64,000 bases of DNA from Platanthera guangdongensis (taxonomy: Eukaryota > Streptophyta > Magnoliopsida > Asparagales > Orchidaceae), in NCBI GenBank assembly GCA_039583875.1, contig CM077159.1:103253287-103317286 (forward strand). The letters are read 5' to 3'. The notes under the pieces were generated by a model. It was not told the origin of the DNA. It did no database searches and saw nothing but the letters and a program-made list of their open reading frames with translations. Numbering within the stretch: position 1 is the first letter of the stretch; every line of letters starts with the position of its first letter. The translations under genes were made by a program, and so were the position numbers. Of the stretch, positions 1-10,652 are shown piece after piece.

Positions 1-2025
1 TTGACTTTTATAACCTAAGGGATGGAATCTCCTAGGTGGGATTATCCAGTTAGTTAAGGGATTTAAAGGTTTAGGGTTAGAATTCTTATTGAAATTTCTG
101 TTGAAATTATAGTTTTGAAAGAACTATTTTGGGTTCGACGATTTTAGTTCAGATCGTCGATCTGTGTTCGACGACCAGTATTGATGTCATAGATCTTGGT
201 TCTCAGAATAATAGTGGCTATTATCTGGGTTCCACAATCGTCGATCCCTGTTCGACGATACATAATGATATCGTCGATCCCCGTTTGCAGAGTGTTTAGG
301 CTCAAGCTCTTGATTCTGAGATCGTCGATCGTCCTTCGACGCATAATGCTGAGATCGTCGATCATGGTTCGATGATTTTTGTTCAGATGTAGCTTTTTGT
401 ATTTCTTTATTTATCTCAACTTGTTTTAAAACTTTGTTAACTATTTTAATTTGTTCTGTATTCTTCTTTCCTTTTTCTAAAATAAACTTTATAGGTTGTG
501 AAAGATGGTTTTTCTGAATAATTGGTGGTTCACTGGATGATGCACCTAATCCTAACTTACTTCTATTAAGTCTAGCATAAGTGTGCTGGTAATTTCTACT
601 AGCTGTTTGCTTCTTCCATTCAGTGATTCATCTAGCTGTTTTGCTTTATTTAATTCAACTTTCAGAAAAGTGATTTGTTCACTATACATGTCTATTTCAT
701 TTTTCAATTTAATGTTTTCTAATACTAAGCTATCATAATTAAATTATTTATCTCTGAGAAGTTTGATTTCCTTCTCAGATCTAATCAGATCACTACACAT
801 AGATTTAAAGTCATTTTTAAAATATTCAGAGGTAAAGTCAAATTCTTCCAATACCTGATCACAATCTGAACATTTTTCAGATTCTTCTTCTTCTGAGACA
901 TGCCCTGAAGCATTGATGGTCATTAAGCAGATTTCTTTGGCCTTTGCTTCCTCTTCATCTTCACTAAAGCTGGAGGAAGATGATTCTTCAGTGTCACTCC
1001 ATGTTTCTGTAACAAACCCTCTCTCCATCTTCTTGTGCTTGTAGGAGGATGGTTTTCTGGAGTGCTTCTTGGAGTCTTTCTCCTTTCTCCTTTCCTTATA
1101 CTTGTTTTCTGGACATTCTGGAAGAATATGTCCAGGCTTCCTGCAACCAAAACAGATAATCTCTTTAGAAGGGGTTTTATCATACCTTGGTCTATCATCA
1201 CTCCTTGATGATTTCCTTCTGAATTCTTTTCTCTCCCCATCTTGAAGAATCTCTTTGCAAAGAGACTCATCAACTCTTCATTTGATGGAGAAGTTTCTGA
1301 TTCTTCTGAAGCTTTGAAGGTTTTTTTCATGCTCCTTCCTAGTTGGTGTAGGAGTCTTTTGTTGCTCAGCTTCTCTTGTCTTCAGCAGCTGTTCATAGGA
1401 TTTTAGCTTTCCTAAGACTAATTCTGTAGTCATCTCATGTGTGTTTCTGGTCTCTCTGATAGGCCAGATTCTAGAGTCCCATGAGCTGGGGAAGCACATA
1501 AGAATCTTGTCATTTATTTCTGTGACTGATATGCCTTTGTCAAGAGTTTTTTAGCTCATTAATAATGAGACTGAGTCTATTGTACATCTCAGAAACTTGC
1601 TCAGTTTCTTCCTTTTTAAAATTCTCATACTGGGAGATGAGATGAGCTTTCCTATCCTTCCTTTCATCTGCTGATCCTGCAACTATCTAGTTTATGGAAT
1701 CCCAGATGGCCTTGGCTGATTCACATTTAGCTACTTTCTGAAATATGTCATCAGACATTGTTTGTGCCATTATGTTCATGGCTCTTGCATCAGCAATCTT
1801 TGCTTTCTTGTATACATCATTGCAGTCTGGAGGAGGTACTGCAGTCATGTTTAGGGAAGTACATGCAGGGGCAGCTGGTGGTGGAGGTACTCCTGTTAAT
1901 ATAGAAGCAAAAATGTCTTCATCAATAGAATTCATATAAAGCCTTATTCTTTCCTTCCAGATTCCAAACTTTTGCAAGTTTCAAACTGGAGGTCTGGTGC
2001 TTGCAAATTCCTTGTACTGTGTCAT
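1..2025 (-). pseudogene. gag of element A, decayed
   Basis: Capsid/nucleocapsid gene of a copia element. The ATG is the complement of 2023-2025 and begins MTQYKEFASTR. A TGA follows about 14 codons later, where D has Cys. The N-terminal capsid part (about 1687-1977) contains the family motif RLYMNSIDEDI. Further left are a zinc knuckle CX2CX4HX4C (ICFGCRKPGHILPEC, about 1113-1154), a Ser/Glu-rich acidic stretch (744-1028) and a region with SEKEIK-type heptads likely to form a coiled coil. Reading frames change between about 1330, 1028 and 744, so several indels have broken it. The part left of 400 corresponds to the gag-protease linker in D and I. Nothing suggests it is still translated as one protein. 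Confidence 0.8.
137..372. repeat. TCGTCGA/TCGACGA inverted-repeat array in gag of A
   Basis: Several copies of a short dyad with arms TCGTCGA and TCGACGA (or one-base variants) separated by 4-8 bases, for example around 138-172, 231-260 and 321-365. The array lies in the C-terminal gag region, at the same place as the arrays at 17335-17585 (D) and 62220-62465 (I). Confidence 0.75.
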
Positions 2026-2104
2026 GGTATAACAAAGAATAGAGTAAATAAATATCTATCAGAGATCTTAGGTTCAGGTGTTAGTGTGTACAACCTTAAA
2101 AACA

Positions 2105-2119
2105 CACCCTCTGATACCA
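2105..2119 (-). other. Primer-binding site of A (initiator tRNA-Met type)
   Basis: The minus strand reads TGGTATCAGAGGGTG directly after the LTR, separated by two bases. TGGTATCAGAG is the usual plant copia PBS complementary to the 3' end of initiator tRNA-Met. It fixes the left boundary of the 5' LTR. Confidence 0.9.
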
Positions 2120-2121
2120 AT

Positions 2122-3821
2122 TGAAAGTGAGGGATAGATACAATTTACTCTAGAGGGGGGGGGGGTGAATAGAGTATAAGAAAAAAATGTTTAGATTTAT
2201 TGCGGAATTAAAATATTGATACTTATATGAAAGAGGTAAAAGCAAGAAACTATCACAGCACAATACACAAAGAAAACACAAGGCAATTCAGACGACATAA
2301 GAAATTTTATAGTGGTTCCCCAAATCTTGGTACATCCACTCTTCTACCACCCTGTTAGGAATCCACTTACGTTTTTGATTAGGTGCCCTATCACCACAAG
2401 ATCTGCTTCAGGTAGATCTAGAAACCCTTCAGGCTTTTGATCATGTGCCTAAAAACAAATAGGTTTTTGATCAGGTGCCCTATCACCAAGGAGTTTACTT
2501 TTGAAGGGAGTAAGAATCCTTTACACGAGAGGTTAAAGAAAAATATATGACAGTCTTCTCTTTCTCAAACACAATGAGAAGACTATATGGATTTGATGAT
2601 GCCAAAGCTCCCCCTGAGATATTGAGTAGTTTCAGGAAGAAGGAAGCTTTGTCCAGGGTGTAGGTCTTCAGATTGATGTTGATTCGAGCTCTCTGTAGAT
2701 TATTGAAGCCTGATGAATGAAGAAGACTAAAGAGATTTGTGTATTCAGCAAGTTCTTCTTCTTCCTTGTATTTTTCAAAAACAGGAGACCTTCAGAGCAA
2801 AAAAAAGATTGATTTTCTAACTCTGACTTTTATTCTTGTTGTCTCTGTCTTTTTTTAAGTTCTCTGTATATTTTTGGAATGACTAACGGCCTGAATTTGA
2901 ATTCTCAGACAGTACTTAATTCTCTGTAAGAATTTAGGAGCCCAAATGGCTAGAATGGCTGGCAATCATAAATGCACTTCCATAACTATCTTGACAAAAT
3001 ATTCTGTGAATACCATAATAAATGCTTCATGAGATACAGCTATCAGCCTTGAGAATGTAAGCATTAATTACCAGAATACATTTGTCTGACTGAGAGAACT
3101 GATAACTGAAGGCAGTAAGAAAATCATAGAGCTTGGCTCAGAGATAGTCGAACTGGGTTAAGAGATCGTCGACCTGTGAGCAACTATTGTAGATCTAAGA
3201 TAACTGTTGAGAAGCACAAGATCATCGACCTGAGCTCGTAGATCGTCGAGCTCAGTCCATAGTAGAAGACTCTGAGATCATCAATGGGATATCGACGATC
3301 CTCAAGCTGAGAATTGTTTCTGGACTTAGAATATTTTCTGGAATGATATACTGAAGAAGCCAGAAATTGTCGACCTGAGAACTTGCTTCGTCGACCTGAG
3401 AATTTGGCTTATCATTCTGAAACAGCTTCTGTGGACTATGTCGATAGATGGTTCTGGGTGTCGACACAAATCCTTCTGGTGTCGACTGATATTGTCGACT
3501 AATAATATGTGAACTGTGTCGACATAAATCCTTCTTGTGTCGACTGAGCTAGTGTCAACTAATATTATCTGTGTCGACTGATAGTCTGTGTGTCGACACA
3601 AATCTTCTGGGTGTCGACACAGCCTTTCTGTGTGTCGACACAATTTCTGGGTGTCGACACAACTGCTTGAGTCTCTGACAAGCTATTGTAGGCTGATCCA
3701 TGTGATGTTGACTCTTGGCCTTGACTAAAGAAATAAACCTATGACCCTGACTATACATTTTGGGTCAGTCTAAGCAAACCTAATAGTGATCCTTACCCAA
3801 ATCAGAACTAGGGTTCCAACA
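2122..3821 (-). repeat. 5' LTR of element A
   Basis: 1700 bp, TG at the 3821 side and CA at the 2122 side on the minus strand. It shares with the LTRs of D and I the terminal block with CTCTAGA followed by a G run (about 2149-2165), the block around 2310-2350 (TTTATAGTGGTTCCCCAA on the plus strand), the repeated ATCAGGTGCC phrases and the closing GGTTCCAACA. A minus-strand A/T-rich TATA-like stretch occurs near 2865. Only one LTR is in the window, so its age cannot be estimated from LTR divergence. Confidence 0.85.
3145..3670. repeat. Palindrome arrays in LTR of A
   Basis: Two motif types lie next to each other in the U3 half. From about 3145 to 3400 there are TCGTCGA-type arms followed by CTGAG or GCTCAG. 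From about 3455 to 3660 the perfect palindrome GTGTCGACAC (or GTGTCGAC with a changed last base) recurs with 20-40 base spacing and with the phrase ACAAATC(T/C)TTCTG between copies. The same two-part arrangement is found in the LTR of I. Confidence 0.8.
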
Positions 3822-4868
3822 CATTGAGACCCCACCCGCACATGGATCCTAACACCATCGGGCTTCTCCATCAGTGCTATTATTCTTTCCAGTTTCACTA
3901 ATTTCAGTACAATAGATGTTAAGTACCCTTGCTTGACCTTGCCCGCTCATGTTCTTCATCGCCTGGGCTTGTCCAAAGGCTTGGCATCCTTTTATAGTTT
4001 CATAAAGGGGACTTGTCTTGCCGAGAAATCCTCCACATGTGAATCAAAACATCACGGGGTGAGCTAGCCAACCACATAGACAAAGTCACGCATTGGAAAT
4101 GCATTCAACAAGCCAATCTACTCCTGTCCCTAATGTACAACCCCGTGTTCGCTGAGTAGGTTCACCAGTCTAGGTGAGAGAGCTAGAGCAATCGGCCCAC
4201 CTCAGTACAGTTGGAGGGAGAATCCAGATGGATGGCTCGCTTTTGCTAAGGACAGGCGGGCGAGCAGCGCGAGACAACCTATACAGCCCACACCTATCTA
4301 GGCGACCTTGTCATCGACCCTCCTCCATATAGGGTAGGAGAGACATGGCAGCCTGGCTCGGGATTGCCTAGAGATAGATGGCGAGCTATGAGAGACAGGC
4401 CATGTCCGCCCAGTAGGGTATGAGTTGATCCCCTGTTCCTCGGCACTCACCTAGTGGGGCCTAGAGCCAAAATTACCTGGATGACCTTGTAGGGAGTGCG
4501 AATAGGTTTCTAGAGCAGCGGTGTTACGATGTTGGCAGATCACTCTTGGCTGTGTATAGGAGTTCAAAATATCGAAGGTTGGCTATTTGCCGGCCATTTT
4601 CAGAAATCTATAAATAGACCCAAGGGGGTACCTCAGAAGGCATCCTTACTAGTACTCGGGTCTTCTTGCGCTTTTTGAGATAGCCTTAGCTCAGTATTTT
4701 GCTAGGGAGGGGAAGCTCTCTAAGATCTTCCGATTGTGTGGTGGGACCTCCAGGCCGAGCCCTTGGTTCAATTCCCTATACTTTTTCCTTAGTCATTTGG
4801 CTCGCGAGTGAGAAGTAAGTGTGTTATCAACCATTACCCAAGGTTGAACACCATAGAGACCGAGTTTT
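3822..4868 (+). repeat. Probable LTR remnant of gypsy element G1
   Basis: No coding sequence on either strand. A plus-strand TATA box TATAAATAG lies at 4609-4617, followed by an R/U5-like leader and a possible LTR end around 4868 (a TTTAAACA context), before the degenerate gag at about 4930. The left end is cut by element A, so the true LTR start is not visible. The assignment to G1 rests on position and orientation only; no second copy is in the window. Confidence 0.45.
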
Positions 4869-4929
4869 CGGTTTAAACATTATTGGTGTGGTGAGTGTGG
4901 AGCGTGGTCAGCAAAAAAATCTTCAATAG

Positions 4930-5545
4930 GCTCGATGACAGAAGGAGAATGGCACGGTTTGAACAGGGTCAACTATCCACCCACTCCCCCTCTTGCCATG
5001 GTGGGAATGTTCTAGGAGTTCTTGTAGGACGTGCTTAGCCTCGTCAGGTTTGCACTCTGCCCGGATGCTGAGTACTCGACACCAGCTTTCCCAGTTGTCG
5101 CCGCCCCATCTCTAGGAGAGTATGCCCCGGCTCGGCAATCTGGGATGGAGGTTGCGGAGGAAGGCAGTGGGAGAGATCTCACCGTACGAGTACTCTTCCC
5201 AAGCTCGGCAAGTGGGGGTCGGTTCAGCGAGATGGGGGTGCGAGATCCTCCGGCTCGCCTGAAAGGGGGATGCAGCACCTTCAGCAATTTGGTTTCTTCT
5301 GCCACAGTTCTATAGGTGTTTAGGGAACCAGAGATGTCATAATACAATGGGAAGGATGACCTGGTCCAGCATATCCAGTGGTTCGAATATGTTGTATCGA
5401 TAAGGCAGATGTCTGATGCCTTCAAATATAGATTCTTCGCCATCTCCCTCAAGGAGATGGTGAGAGAGAGGTTCTACTAGCTACCGGCCAACTCCATATA
5501 CTGCTTCGAGGACCTGTTTCGAGGGTTCTTGTTGAAGTTCACCAC
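4930..5545 (+). pseudogene. gag, first part, of Ty3/gypsy element G1
   Basis: Retrotransposon gag fragment. The recognisable core starts near 5337: residues such as DLVQHIQWFEYV and DAFKYRFFAISLKEMVRERFY match the typical plant gypsy gag pattern (a short sentence-like block ending in a dipeptide before an LP motif). A TAG follows RFY at about 5478-5480, and the frame then continues as LPANSIYCFEDLFRGFLLKF. Upstream, from 4930, an ATG is possible but the reading frame is broken several times. At 5546 the copia element C interrupts the gene; the continuation is at 34277. The style of gag resembles Tat/Ogre-type elements, which is a tentative assignment. Confidence 0.7.
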
Positions 5546-6234
5546 TGTTGTAACTCAGTTCGGCCTATTAGCTGTTATAGCTGCAGCGGTCTGTCTGGTC
5601 GGCCTTTTGGCGGTTTAGCACAGTGAGCTATTGGGATGGATGTCCAGCAGAATAGTTTGAGACTGCTGTTATTCCTTAGTTGATTACTCATAGCGGTCTG
5701 GGTGATAAGTCGCAGCGGTCTGATGAAACCACAACAACATATATGAAGCCGCATCAATAATCTGCCACTGGTTGTAGCTATGGTTTAAGTGTTAGCCGCA
5801 GCGGTCTTGTGAAGTCGCATCGGTCTAATTGTAGCCTCCACTATGTGTGATTGTTTGCCGCAACTACGGTCAGGTGGCAGCCTGCAGTTTGTAGTCAGGA
5901 GGATTACAAAAGCTTCGGTTTGATGGGTAGCCACACTACTGTCTGGTGACAACCCGCAGGTGCAGCCTGGTGACTTGACTGGCAGTCTATCATAGATTAT
6001 GACAATCTTCTCTAGTAGCCGCAGTATGTATTATTGTATTTTATGTAGTGTGTGGTTTGTGTATGTCAAACCGCACAAGCCGCCCGACTTAAGTTTAGTC
6101 CCACATCGTGTATTGTACTCTCTCACCTCCCCTGTTTTCTATAAAAGGGGGCATACCTATGTATTACTTACTTTTTTGGAGCAACAAAATTTGTGGTTAT
6201 TTACCACTTGGCCATTTTTCTTCTCATTTTTTCA
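5546..6234 (+). repeat. 5' LTR of element C
   Basis: Starts TGTTGTAACTCAG and ends TTTTTTCA; matches 33586-34276 over its length with scattered substitutions. It contains repeated phrases around GCAGCGGTCT, a plus-strand TATA box TATAAAAG at 6140-6147, and a T-rich end. Confidence 0.92.
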
Positions 6235-6236
6235 CT

Positions 6237-6252
6237 TGGTATCAGAGAGAGG
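6237..6252 (+). other. Primer-binding site of C (initiator tRNA-Met type)
   Basis: TGGTATCAGAGAGAGG two bases after the 5' LTR end; the first eleven bases are the standard copia match to initiator tRNA-Met. Confidence 0.9.
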
Positions 6253-6585
6253 TTGGTCCTTTGCTCCAAAATTATTGCTCTGTGTTCCTTGTGGTTTTTC
6301 CTTTGAGACCGCGCTAGTTGATTTTTTGCCATCCCTTCTTCCGGCTTCATTCGACTTCATTCCTCCCTTTCTTTCTTTCTGGTCATGCAGTTTCTGTCTT
6401 GTTCGCGCACTCTCTTGCTCATCGTTCCTTTTGTGCGGCTTCCCACCTTTGGGTGGTAGCTTTTTTTGCTACTGGTGTGTTCACACCGAGACCGGGCGGC
6501 TTGTTCTTTTTGTAAGCGTGCATTATTCGCGTGTTATCTGTCTGCGTGGTTTCTGTCTTGATCATTCAGTTTGCATTCTTTCTTC

Positions 6586-8863
6586 ATGGACACTCCATCC
6601 TCCTCTGTTACTTTCTCTGTCCCTCTCTCTCATTCTTCTACTTCTGTATCTACTTCGGGTAACTTGGGTACTGTGTATAAGCTTACTGGCCCAAATTATC
6701 TTGACTGGAGTGTGTCTTTTGTCCTCCTTTTATGTTCTCAGTGCAAGCGCTCTCACTTGACTGATGACCCTCCTCCTGTTGGCTCTGCTGCTTACGATGA
6801 TTGAGATGCTTCTGATGACTTGGTGCGCACTTGGTTGGCCAACAGTTTATCTAATGAGTGTCTTCCTGTCATCCGACATGATCAAACAGTCAAAGCAACG
6901 TGGAATCATCTGGCTGATTTATATTCTAATGGGGCTCAAACTTCACGCATCTATACTCTGTATGCTGATCTCTTCGCTCGTCCTGTTATGACCCCTACTG
7001 TTGCTTATCAGGAGGTCCAGAATCTTGGGGCTGAACTTCTTCAACACCATCCCTTTCCTGCTGATCTTGCTGAGCAACAGAAACTTTTTCAAGAGCTTCT
7101 TGTGGTTTGCTACTTGCTTCGTCTTCCTGACTCCTATGATATGATTCATCAATAGATTCTCCGATAGGGGGACACTCTGACTCTCGATGCTACTGCTGGC
7201 CGTATTTCTGCTGTTACAACTCTACTTCAGCATCCTTTGCTTCCCACTCCCTCTCCTGATATTGTTTCTCATCCTGCCTGTCACGATAATTCTGGTGGTC
7301 GGGGTGGCCATACTGGCGGTTGTGGTTCTTCAAAATTTCTCTGTTCTCATTGTGGCAAGACTGGCCACTTGGTTGATCATTGTTTGGTGAAACACGATAA
7401 TCTTCGTCCTGCTTCTACTGATTCTGCAAAGAAGTCTACTACTTCTCTTGCAACTTCTGGTGCTGCTTAGTTAGCTAATACAGGTAGGTGGCTTATTGAC
7501 TCCGGTGCTACCAATCATATGATAGGAAATTCTCGGCTTTTTTCTTCACTTATTAAGAGTAACCAATTACCTTTTGTTCTTATTGCTGATGGTTCTCCTT
7601 CCTTGGTTCACGGGTCTGGCACTGTGCATGTTACTCCTTCTCTTCAACTTTGGGACACTCTCTATGTTCCCATATTTCCATGCAATCTTCTTTCTGTTAC
7701 CGCTCTTTGTAAGCAGTTGGGCTGTAACGCGATATTTACTGCGTCTACTTGTGCTTTTCAGGTACCTCAGTCCAAGGAGACGATAGCTACTGGGACTGAG
7801 AGAGGCGGCTTGTTCTATCTTGATACTTCTTCTGCCTTTTCTGCCTCTTATCCTTTGCTTTAGTGGCATCTTCGGCTTGGACATCCTCCTTCTCAGATCC
7901 TTTATCAGCTTTTGCCTGATTTACCTCGGGGAGATTCTTCTCTTCATTATGAAGCTTGTCAGTTTGGAAAACATTATTGTTATACTTTTCCAGCACTCAA
8001 TGGACGTACTTCTTATCGTCCGTTTGATATTGTCCACTCTAATATATGGGGCCCTACTCTTACTCAAACTATTGGTAGGGGTAGCTTATATTTTGTGACA
8101 TTTATTGATGATTTATCCCATGGTAGTTGGTTATATTTGTTGCGCAAATATTCTTAACTTTATTCTATTTTCAGTACTTTTTACAATGAGATTCATACAC
8201 AGTTTGATACTTATATTAAAATCCTTAGATCTGACAATTTTAAGGAATATATTAGTCATCAATTTACATCATTTTGTATGGATCATGGTATTGTTCAAAC
8301 CACTTGCCCTTATACATTGCAGCAAAATGGTTTTGCTGAACGAAAGAATCGTCATCTGCTTGATGTGGCTCAGAGTCTTCTTACTCAAATGCATGATCCC
8401 AAGTATTATTCGGGGCATGCAGTTCTTCTTTCTTGTTTTCTTATCAATCGTGTTTCGTCCTCTGTTATCGGTGGGAGGACTCCCTTTTTTATCCTACATC
8501 CTGATGTGAACCCTTTTCCTTTTTCTCCTCGTATCTTTGGATGCACTGCATTTGTTCATTTTCCTTCTTCTGGTCGTGACAAACTGTCACCACGCTCGAT
8601 TAAATGTATCTTTCTGGGCTATTGCCCGACTCAGAAAGAAACATGTGTTTTGATCTTGTTCTCTGCCAGCAGTATGTTTTTGTGATGTCGCTTTCTTTGA
8701 GAATGTTCCATTCTTTTCCCCTTCCTCTATTCTTTCTTCTTCTAAAGATTTAGTTCCTCTTCCTCTTATTTTTGTACCTTGTCCTGTGCCTACTACTTCT
8801 TCTTCTACTTCTTCTTCAGACTCTCCTCCTCTTCCTGATTCCTTTGTTGAGCCGCTTTCCATG
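6586..8863 (+). pseudogene. gag-pol of C, 5' part (gag, zinc knuckle, protease, integrase)
   Basis: One reading frame from ATG 6586 to about 8640 with in-frame stops at about 6802, 7153, 7165, 7468, 7861 and 8155, so a typical single copia gag-pol ORF that has decayed by point mutation. In order: gag with the motif KLTGPNYLDWSVSFVLLL (an N-terminal gag signature of this copia group), zinc knuckle CSHCGKTGHLVDHC at about 7350-7391, protease WLIDSGATNHM near 7490, pre-integrase WHLRLGH, integrase core with QNGFAERKNRHLLDVAQ near 8326, and the LGY motif of the integrase C-terminus. A frameshift near 8640 moves the frame; the linker then reads CDVAFFENVPFF and a Ser/Pro-rich tail until D interrupts after 8863. 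Confidence 0.9.
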
Positions 8864-10481
8864 TGAAAGATAGGGGTTAGATCTGATTACTCTAGAGGGG
8901 GGTGGGTGAATATAGTATGTTAAAACTTTTTGATGTTTTTGAATATTATCAGAGTAAATAAAATAGGTGATACCAGTAGTAGTAAAAGAAAGAAAAGATA
9001 ATCTAATCTAATCTACCACAGCACAGCAAACTAGCCTATCACAGCCACAACAAGAACAATAAGAATAAGGTCAACCAGACAACACAAGAAATTTTATAGT
9101 GGTTCGCCAACCTGGGTACATCGACTCTTCTACCACCCTGGTAGGAATTCACTAGCAGGTTTTTGATCAGGTGACTGCCACCGCAAGATCTATTTCCTAG
9201 GAGATCTCACAACCCTTTGAGCTTTTGATCAGGTGCCCAAAAACAAAAAAAACTTTTGAAGGGAGTTAATAAAACCTTTATACAGGAGGGGGAGAGAGAT
9301 TTGATGATGTATTCTCTTTTTCAAAAAATAGAGAAGACTTAGTGGATTGATGTTGTCAAAACTCCTTCAGAATCACTTGTAGCATTGCACATGGTCTAGG
9401 TCTTCAGCCTTGACTTGAGATGATCCAGGAACTTCTGACTGATTTAGAGATTGTTGTCCTTGAAAGCACCTGGAGTTGAAGTTGAAGCAGACTCTTGATA
9501 GTGATTGTTGTTCTTCTTCTTCTTCAGTAAGATCAAGGAGAAAACAAAGTGTTTTCTGCACAGAGAATTTCTGAATGTTGTTTATGTATTCTCTGGCTCT
9601 CTCTATTACATCTGTTTTGTATTGCTGAAAAGAGAAAAATGTCTTTTTTTATATTCTCTGTCGAAAATACTCCTTTGAATTTTGAATTCTCTGCATTGAA
9701 TGTTGATTGCCTGGAGAATGAAAATCGGCTGGATAATAATGTCTTTAATTAGTTTCCCCAACTGTCCCAATAAATTAAGCAAGTAATTAACCTGATGAAG
9801 ATCATAATCAATGATGCCAATAATGGTTATATTCAGAGACTATGTGCATTAATTACTCAGGAAATATTGCTAAATAATATATGGAATAAGGATAGAAAAT
9901 AAGGAAAATTCTATGTTTGGAACTGCAGCAGAAATCGTCGACCATAGAACAGATTTCGTCGACCTGAGATCCAAGTTCGTCGAGCTGAGAAATCCTATTT
10001 GTCCACCAGAGAAAACTGGTTTGTCGACCTGAGATCCAAGTTTGTCGACCTGAGCACAGCGAACTGCATTTTGTGAATAACTTGCCAATTCTGCGCTTCA
10101 AGTTCATTGAGATGATAATCTGTCTTCGTCGAGCTGAGCTCAGAGAAAATATTCTGGAAAGAATGTGTTAAAGTTGAACTCCAGACTTCGTCGACCTGAG
10201 CTCGAATATTGTTGAGATCAACTCAGAGAATTAACTTTGAGTTCGTCGATCAGCGATCGATGATCATCGAGCTGAGTTCGAAGAACGTCGAACTCATATA
10301 CTAAACTTTGCATTTCTTATAAGTCTTGAGTCTCCTAAAGTCTTCTACTGGTTGGTCCATGTAAGTTGAACCTTATGACTTAGCCCAGACTCTAGGACAC
10401 AAAGACATGACCTTGGCTATATATTGTGGGTCAGTCATCCTAATTAGTGAATCTAGCCCAAATCCAACTAGGGATACAACA
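8864..10481 (-). repeat. 3' LTR of element D
   Basis: 1618 bp. On the plus strand it begins TGAAAGATAGGGG and ends GGGATACAACA. It aligns with 20656-22227 throughout, including the CCTGGGTACATC(C/G)ACTCTTC block. A minus-strand TATA-like sequence TATAAAAAAAG lies at 9643-9653. Confidence 0.92.
9935..10290. repeat. TCGTCGA-type palindrome array in 3' LTR of D
   Basis: Repeated TTCGTCGA(C/G)CTGAG phrases and variants (for example near 9956, 9976, 10021, 10050, 10125, 10188, 10241) with partial inverted partners TCGAACTCA. The 5' LTR holds the same array at about 21685-22045, with some copies better preserved. The GTGTCGACAC class found in A and I is absent here. Confidence 0.8.
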
Positions 10482-10492
10482 ATCTCCCCCTA
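10482..10492 (-). other. Polypurine tract of D
   Basis: The minus strand reads AGGGGGAGAT immediately before the 3' LTR start TGTTG. It is the expected plus-strand priming site for reverse transcription and confirms orientation. Confidence 0.85.
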
Positions 10493-10652
10493 TTTTGGTG
10501 AGGTCACTAACAATTTAAAAAGAAAATGATCACAAAGCAAAATAACTATATCTGGCAGAAAATTTAAATCATTCAGCAGATATGTACATAATCAAAAGTT
10601 TTGTGATCGATTAAACAAGTATAGTTCAGAAAATCAAAACTAAACAAGATAT

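Larger units (their letters stand above)
1..3821 (-). mobile_element. Element A: SIRE/Maximus-like Ty1/copia retrotransposon, 5' part
   Basis: Minus-strand copia element running off the left edge of the window. Reading leftwards from 3821 it has a 1.7 kb 5' LTR, an initiator-Met-type PBS, then a decayed gag. The gag, the LTR ends and the spacing match elements D and I closely enough to call one family. The right LTR end (TG...CA on the minus strand) abuts CATTG at 3822-3826, the presumed target duplication; its partner lies outside the window. The long LTR with a G-rich tract after CTCTAGA near its 3' end is typical of the SIRE/Maximus lineage. The lineage name is inference from structure. 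Confidence 0.85.

Noticed and set aside
5031..5315. Open frames on both strands in a GC-rich stretch as a host gene
   Set aside because: Lies between the G1 LTR remnant and the G1 gag core in a decayed gag N-terminus; no recognisable domain or codon pattern.
5999..6760. 253-codon ORF with hydrophobic stretches, possible membrane protein
   Set aside because: It overlaps the T-rich end of the C LTR, the PBS and the gag start; the hydrophobic residues come from T-rich sequence, and the true gag is in another frame.
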